Shown here piece by piece: positions 17,815 to 22,500 of a stretch of 22,500 bases of DNA. A program made the position numbers and the translations under genes. The stretch comes from Stramonita haemastoma (Eukaryota > Mollusca > Gastropoda > Neogastropoda > Muricidae). Where the stretch lies: the NCBI GenBank assembly GCA_030674155.1, contig CM060317.1:87746420-87768919 (forward strand), in the 5' to 3' direction. The notes beneath the pieces were generated by a model, which was not told the origin of the DNA, did not search any database, and saw nothing but the letters and a program-made list of their open reading frames with translations. How positions within the stretch are numbered: the first letter of the stretch is position 1; every line of letters begins with the position of its first letter.

Positions 17815-18021
17815 AGGCCTGGCGATGATTGGCTGCTCCAAGTTTTACAACAGTCAGCTGACCAATGGAGCGTCACCTCACGGCGTCTTGGCGGCTTTGC
17901 GGGAGACTACTTAGCTGAAAAGTGCAACTGGACTGTGGTTATTGCGGTGACCTCACGGGGACTTTAACATTTTCCCATCCTGTTTTGGACAGGATGTGGT
18001 GTGACAGAAATCTGCCACACC
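17815..18021 (+). promoter_or_regulatory. Promoter-like block with CCAAT boxes and hairpins
   Basis: An inverted CCAAT (GATTGGCTG, about 17827) and a direct CCAAT (GACCAATGG, about 17861) lie near two copies of a TCACCTCACGG / TGACCTCACGG motif (about 17873 and 17948), GGGGACTTTAA at about 17957, and two inverted repeats: CATCCTG/CAGGATG at 17976-17996 and GGTGTG/CACACC at 17998-18021. No TATA box or downstream coding frame was identified, so the call is speculative. Confidence 0.25.
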
Positions 18022-18048
18022 TTCTTCCATCCTCCATTTCCCTCTGAG

Positions 18049-18142
18049 GACTTGACTAGTCTTGACTTGTCTTGACTTGACTTGACTTGACTTGACTTGA
18101 CTTGACTTGACTTGTCTTGACTTGACTTGTCTTGACTTGTCT
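18049..18142. repeat. TTGAC pentanucleotide array
   Basis: About 18 CTTGA/TTGAC units with TTGTC variants. The same motif in two copies ends the putative retroposon at 14637. Confidence 0.95.
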
Positions 18143-18230
18143 CTGAACTCCTGGAGGAGTGTTCAGGGCACTGACCTGGAAGTTTTCAGGCGGTGTGTTA
18201 TGAATGTCTATATATAATTATTAGTGGTAA

Positions 18231-18375
18231 ATGGCTAAACAGAATAGATCTGACACCAGTATCCCATCATTTCGAATTCAGGAGAGTACACAGAGATGCA
18301 CAGTTAAATGTTCTGCTCCAAACTGTCAGGAACCAAGTGGTGACAGAAATGAGATGGTGCACTGTTTTAAACAGA
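18231..18375 (+). pseudogene. Possible broken PHD-like zinc-finger fragment
   Basis: One frame encodes a stretch with CTVKCSAPNCQEPSGDRNEM followed by VHC. The C-x4-C spacing and the EMV.C pattern recall the first half of a PHD finger (..EMVxCxxCxxWFH..), a domain found in chromatin proteins and in ORF1 of some LINEs. The expected second half is absent, and the frame runs into a C/T/G homopolymer hairpin. A chance resemblance is possible. Confidence 0.25.
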
Positions 18376-18384
18376 CCACTTTTT

Positions 18385-18411
18385 CCCCCCCTTTTTTTTG
18401 GGGGGGGGGGG
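18385..18411. repeat. C7-T8-G12 homopolymer hairpin
   Basis: Seven C, eight T and twelve G in direct succession. The C and G runs can pair with a T8 loop. Confidence 0.9.
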
Positions 18412-18539
18412 TCCTTATTTCAGACTATCCAGCCGTTTATTCCATAAATTGTCCCTGATTATCTCCAGAAACTTCCTTGAATTTTTAATGGATTATTGTT
18501 GATATTGGGAGGTCCTAAGTTAAGACTTTGGATGTAATT

Positions 18540-18847
18540 CATTGGAGTCTTGGAAACGTCATTGGGGTATATGAAGAGCTCCTGACTTCAGTGAAAAGAT
18601 GAACACTGAAGTGGTGCAGGCACGTCACACAAACGGCTGGACTGGCCAAGACAGTCTTAATGCATCAATACAAGGAGGGTGACGAAAAGGCAGACAGAGG
18701 AAATGATGGAAGGACAACATCAGAGAGTGGACTGGCCTTGAGCGGCACGATATATTGCGGAAAGCTGAGAACTACAAGAAGCGGAAGAAGCTGGTTGCAA
18801 AATCTTCAGTGGTACCCCAAAGGTCGGCCAGACTACGGGGTAGGTAA
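18540..18847 (+). pseudogene. Decayed C-terminus of a LINE reverse transcriptase ORF
   Basis: The translation reads ..EELLTSVKR*TLKWCRHVTQ.GLAKTVL.. in one frame, then after a single frameshift near 18676-18681 RKGRQRK*WKDNIREWTGLE....AENYKKRKKLVAKSSVVPQR and ends at TAA 18845-18847. This is the characteristic tail after the RT domain of a LINE family abundant in marine invertebrates (LKW.GHV.R..GLAKT.LQG......RGRQ+K.W.DNI.EWTGL....R..W+.LV..SSVVPQ). Two in-frame TGA stops and the frameshift show it is dead. No RT catalytic motifs are present upstream, so it is 5'-truncated or eroded. I cannot fix the clade from this tail alone. Confidence 0.8.
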
Positions 18848-19790
18848 CAATGAACAGGTCAGAGAGTATACAGTCCGTTTCATTCATCGCACTATGGAAT
18901 CACCGTGAGATTATGATAATTGTGCACATCAGATGGGAAGCTTGCATGTATGGCTGCTTTCAGTTAAGTAGGCCTGCCTTGCCATTTAGGCGCTCTACTC
19001 TGACTTCAGAGGATTTGTCTCCTGTAACGGAGAATATCCAGGTTGCCTTTTTGTCGCTGAAGAAGACATAACATCCAAAAGAACAAGATGATCACGTAAG
19101 ACAAAGTTTTGGTCTGAGCCAAGGAAGGAATCAAAACCCTGTCCTTACCGAAACAACGAAGGGCTTTGAATCAAATTTGCATATGCTGTACTCTACTGTG
19201 ATGTTGCACTGTAAAGCTTTTCTATTACTTTTCTGAACAAAATCCATGTCTTACATTCTTCAATAAAGGCATCATTTTGATGAACCTAACAAGGAAAACG
19301 ACTTGATTGCTAGTATGTTGACAGTTTATGATAGGATCCCGTGAACATCTGACCTTTTGCAGAGTTTTCGAGCCACAATGGATTTCAACTTTGTGTCCCC
19401 TTTAATTACTACCTATGCAGAATGGCTGGAAACAAAGATGGACAAGAAGAAATGGGTCTGCATGTAACTCTTTGTCTTGTCTCTGTCTCAAATACACTGA
19501 CCAGCCAGTTCCATTTAGACTGTTTGCTCCTAGGATGTAGTAATCCTAATATGATTTGCAATGTAGTTTTATATCTCTGTATGGACACCCTTTAAAAGAA
19601 GAGATATTATGACGTCACTAGGGTTTTTTCCACTGGGATTTATTTGCATTTAGTTTGTTTCTCATAGCTGCAGTTTTTCCGTGTGTTCTTATCATTATTC
19701 ATTGATTTGATAAGCAACCTCCTTCATGTATAGACCAGCGTCTTCTTTATGAATAAATCTTTCAGAGTTTACGATTCTGTCTCTGTTTCT
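18848..19790. other. Unassigned DNA
   Basis: Part may be 3' UTR of the LINE remnant. Otherwise nothing recognisable. AATAAAG at 19262-19268 is an isolated polyadenylation-like hexamer. Confidence 0.45.
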
Positions 19791-19850
19791 CTCCCTCTCT
19801 CTCGCTGTCTCTGTCTGTCTGTCTCCCTCCCTCCCCCTCTCTCTCTCCTG
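19776..19850. repeat. CT/CTGT low-complexity tract
   Basis: Imperfect (CT)n with CTGTCTGT and CCCTCC interruptions. Confidence 0.85.
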
Positions 19851-20877
19851 ATCATGTTCTGTGAGAGTTCTGAAATGGCTTACATCTGTGTTTTTTAGTC
19901 CAACCGTCTGATATGGTTTGTGCATTTGACAGGAGTGTAGCTTGACGAATCATCAGAAGAAAATAAAGTTAGGAAAAAAGAGACTCAGACAATTATAGCA
20001 ACAACAACTTTCTTCGTAACATGACGTTGTAAGTTGCAGAGATGCGTCCTCTGTGTCTCTACCAATGAGAGAACTGAGAGAGATGGTGCTGCAGAGCCTG
20101 GATCATGAATACTGACCTGTGGTAAAACCATGTTGGAGAATACCCCTTCACTTTGCTTTTGTACCAACATACCACATAAATTATTTATCCACAGAATAAG
20201 TCATTGTGATAGACCTTACAGAGATGGTATACAGAATCCCCCCTCCTCCCACTTTTCGTCTTTTAAAACTTTTTTGTGGGTTTATCAGTCAGTGGAAAGA
20301 GTAGTTAGTTTCTTCTACATTGCATGATATCATTTTCCTCTTACAACACTCCATGCTTATTTTTACACACCTGGAACAGCACTTTCATCATAAGCATGTT
20401 ATGGGGAAGAAAAAAACAGACACCCCCCCACCCCTCCCTCCAAAACCAGCCCAGAGGCAGATTTTCATGCTAGCCCCATCAGAGAAAAAGCGACACCGGC
20501 GGTGAGGTAGCGTATGGTATGTGGGAAAAGTGGCGATCATCAGTCATAAGTCCGCGGTTGTTTTGACGTGGGTAGTGTGGGCAGGAGCCATTGGCGTCCT
20601 GCTGTGTGTTCTCTTAGCGGGGGGTAAACGCGGCTGTGGAGGGTGCTATCGCCATCACACATGTCCCTTACATTAGTCAGTTTGCTTCTTTACGTCTGTA
20701 GTTTGTGTGGGGAAAGAAAGACGAGGACCGTGCCGCGTTGATGAGCTTAGCGAATGTCAGGAATATCGGAAACATACTTGTCTTGTGTATTGGCCAGTTT
20801 TGTGGTCACTCTTTTTTAGTCATCCCTCAACTCCATCATGTTCTTTGCAGACAGTGGGAATGTGGGAGTTAAGTGAC
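19851..20877. other. Unassigned low-repeat DNA
   Basis: Short frames only. 20480-20760 has more CG dinucleotides than its surroundings but no recognisable gene. Confidence 0.45.
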
Positions 20878-20916
20878 ACGTGCACACACACATAGACGCA
20901 CATGCTCGCGCGCCAC

Positions 20917-20974
<58 letters not shown>

Positions 20975-21002
20975 CACGCAAGCACGCACGCACGCACACA
21001 CA
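20878..21002. repeat. CA microsatellite with GCAC ends
   Basis: (CA)n at about 20920-20973 flanked by CGCACA and GCACGCACGCAC units. Confidence 0.95.
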
Positions 21003-21920
21003 AACCCACTAGCTGGTGGAATCCACTGCCCCTTGTTTCGCGTGTTTTGTTGGTCCATTTAGCAGCTAACTTGTAACAAGACAAGATTAATTATTTTTTT
21101 CTCACCCATAATGCAAATCATCTGCTGGCATCCTCCCCACCCCTCGCTTGTGAGAATGCCGGGGGGCCTGTCAGAATAAATAGTATCCCCACCTTCTGGA
21201 TATTCTGTGCTGGGAATTTCATCTTTTCTATCTTTTTCTTTGTTTTTGCCATGTACTTTTTCTTCCAGTCATCTCCTTGTCAATTTTTGCCTTCTTGGCC
21301 CATTCTCCAGTCTTTTTTTTTCGCAGAAAGACTTACAAGACACACAATTTTCTTCCTTGCTGAAGTCGGATGTGCTGGGCCTGACTTGTCAGGCGCTTGG
21401 CGGCAGCGTAACGCATTTTCGTTCATGTGACAGAAAACGGTAGCTTCTGTCTGAGCGTTCAAAGAAGAAGTGTCACCCATCTTGGTCTGTCTTTGCAGTT
21501 TCTCCACCCCTACTCCCTCCTGTTTCTCCACCCATTCTCCCTCCCCCTGCCCAGTTTCTCGGCCTTCGCCTCATCATGGGTCACAGTGTACCCCAGGTCA
21601 GTTTTTATTTCCGTTAATTTGTCATTAATCTGCAAGAAAAAAAACAATTATTCAAATAGAAAACATTGAAAATCGGAAAAAATCTATGAAAAGTTGTTAC
21701 AAATTGATATACTACACCCCAGGAAGTAATAAAATGAGAAATAACGAATTTTGCATGTAATAGATGGTCAAGATGAAGGGGGTGGATGTTTTTTCAAAAG
21801 CATTTTGAAAGGAGATGAAAACCGAATTATGCCTTGATACTAGAGTACGAGATAGGAAAAAATGTTTTAGTTTTATGATAAATCAGTAACGCAAAATCTA
21901 CAACTTGACTCCCCGCTGCC
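21003..21920. other. Unassigned DNA
   Basis: T-rich and C-rich patches at 21220-21320 and 21495-21560. No gene recognised. Confidence 0.45.
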
Positions 21921-22086
<166 letters not shown>

Positions 22087-22500
22087 CCTGCAATAATAAC
22101 CACGTATTTCTGTGATGCTGCTCATTTTCATCCATCCAATAATATCAAGACAACGTTCAACGCGGCACATCTTTCCACGTACAAGTGGACACTAAAGGCT
22201 GTATCCTGCATCTTCTCCGGTAAGCCTTTATAGACACAGAGAAGATACATAGATATACTCCTGAGGTCTCCTCTTTCTTTTGTCTTTCCCAGGGCGATTT
22301 CCAGAGTACAGCTGGCAGCCATTCAGGGCGATGTCTGAGGTGGAGTGCAGGGGGCTGGCGGCACATCACAGATCTCCTGCACCATGTTTTACACCGCTCC
22401 CGCTTTGCAAGTCGATGTGGCAACTTCCCTGCACAAACACCATGGCTGAGAGCATGGAGCACTTACTGCACTTCATTCATCTCTCTGTCTGTGTGCCTGT
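22087..22500. other. Unassigned DNA with a possible 3' exon-like segment
   Basis: A pyrimidine-rich TTTCTTTTGTCTTTCCCAG ends at 22292 and resembles a splice acceptor. Two plus-strand frames are then open to the window end. Neither shows a recognisable domain, and the minus strand is also open over this stretch, so coding status is undetermined. Confidence 0.2.

Noticed and set aside
19262..19268. AATAAAG as the 3' end of a host gene
   Set aside because: It is an isolated hexamer with no upstream coding sequence that I can identify. It occurs easily by chance in AT-rich DNA.
22157..22462. A minus-strand cysteine- and arginine-rich protein
   Set aside because: No known motif was recognised, and the same stretch is open in two plus-strand frames, so openness alone is not evidence.

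Overview
The window reads as nuclear DNA of a repeat-rich invertebrate, most likely a marine mollusc (gastropod-like). That identification is an inference. It rests on very dense GT, GA, CT and CAGACA-type microsatellites, decayed non-LTR retrotransposons, several tRNA- or 5S-derived SINEs whose cores resemble repeats I know from molluscs, and no compact prokaryotic gene layout. I could not assign any stretch with confidence to an intact host protein-coding gene. The long open frames over GA/GT/CT repeats and over the 11.7-12.1 kb minisatellite exist only because those repeats lack stop codons.

Layout, left to right. 0-1.5 kb: CCT and GA microsatellites, a CAGACA-type minisatellite that encloses a SINE (family B, 511-762), then a nearly full-length tRNA-headed SINE (family A, 1031-1453). 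1.7-3.6 kb: GT, G-rich and GA arrays, a reverse-strand family A copy (2757-3058), an AT-rich patch and a weak exon-like segment. 3.6-6.6 kb: mostly unassigned DNA, a SINE with a 5S rRNA-like promoter region (5500-5735), and GA- and C-rich tracts. 6.6-8.9 kb: a 5'-truncated reverse-strand LINE with reverse transcriptase, RNase H and a CCHC-like tail. It sits between two alternating CG tracts and is itself split by a tRNA-headed SINE flanked by a 12-bp target-site duplication. 8.9-9.8 kb: a dense CG/GT/GA/CA/GAA/GAG microsatellite cluster. 9.7-11.05 kb: a CR1/L2-like coding remnant, a probable LINE 3' end, two long GA arrays and a GGCT/GGCA array. 11.7-12.1 kb: a minisatellite with about 70-bp higher-order periodicity. 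12.1-16.4 kb: mostly low-repeat DNA that could hold regulatory elements, plus one LINE/SINE 3' end at about 14.6 kb. 16.4-19 kb: a second family B SINE, a tRNA-headed relative of the 5S SINE, a promoter-like block, a TTGAC array, a possible PHD-like fragment and the decayed C-terminus of another LINE. 19-22.5 kb: mostly unassigned DNA with CA and CT arrays.

The connecting theme is retroposon modularity and nesting: heads, cores and 3' tails are shared or exchanged between elements, and insertions sit inside microsatellites. The best evidence is the three-layer nest at 6.6-8.9 kb (microsatellite, then LINE, then SINE) and the pair of SINEs at 5.5 and 17.3 kb that share a body but carry different RNA polymerase III promoter heads.
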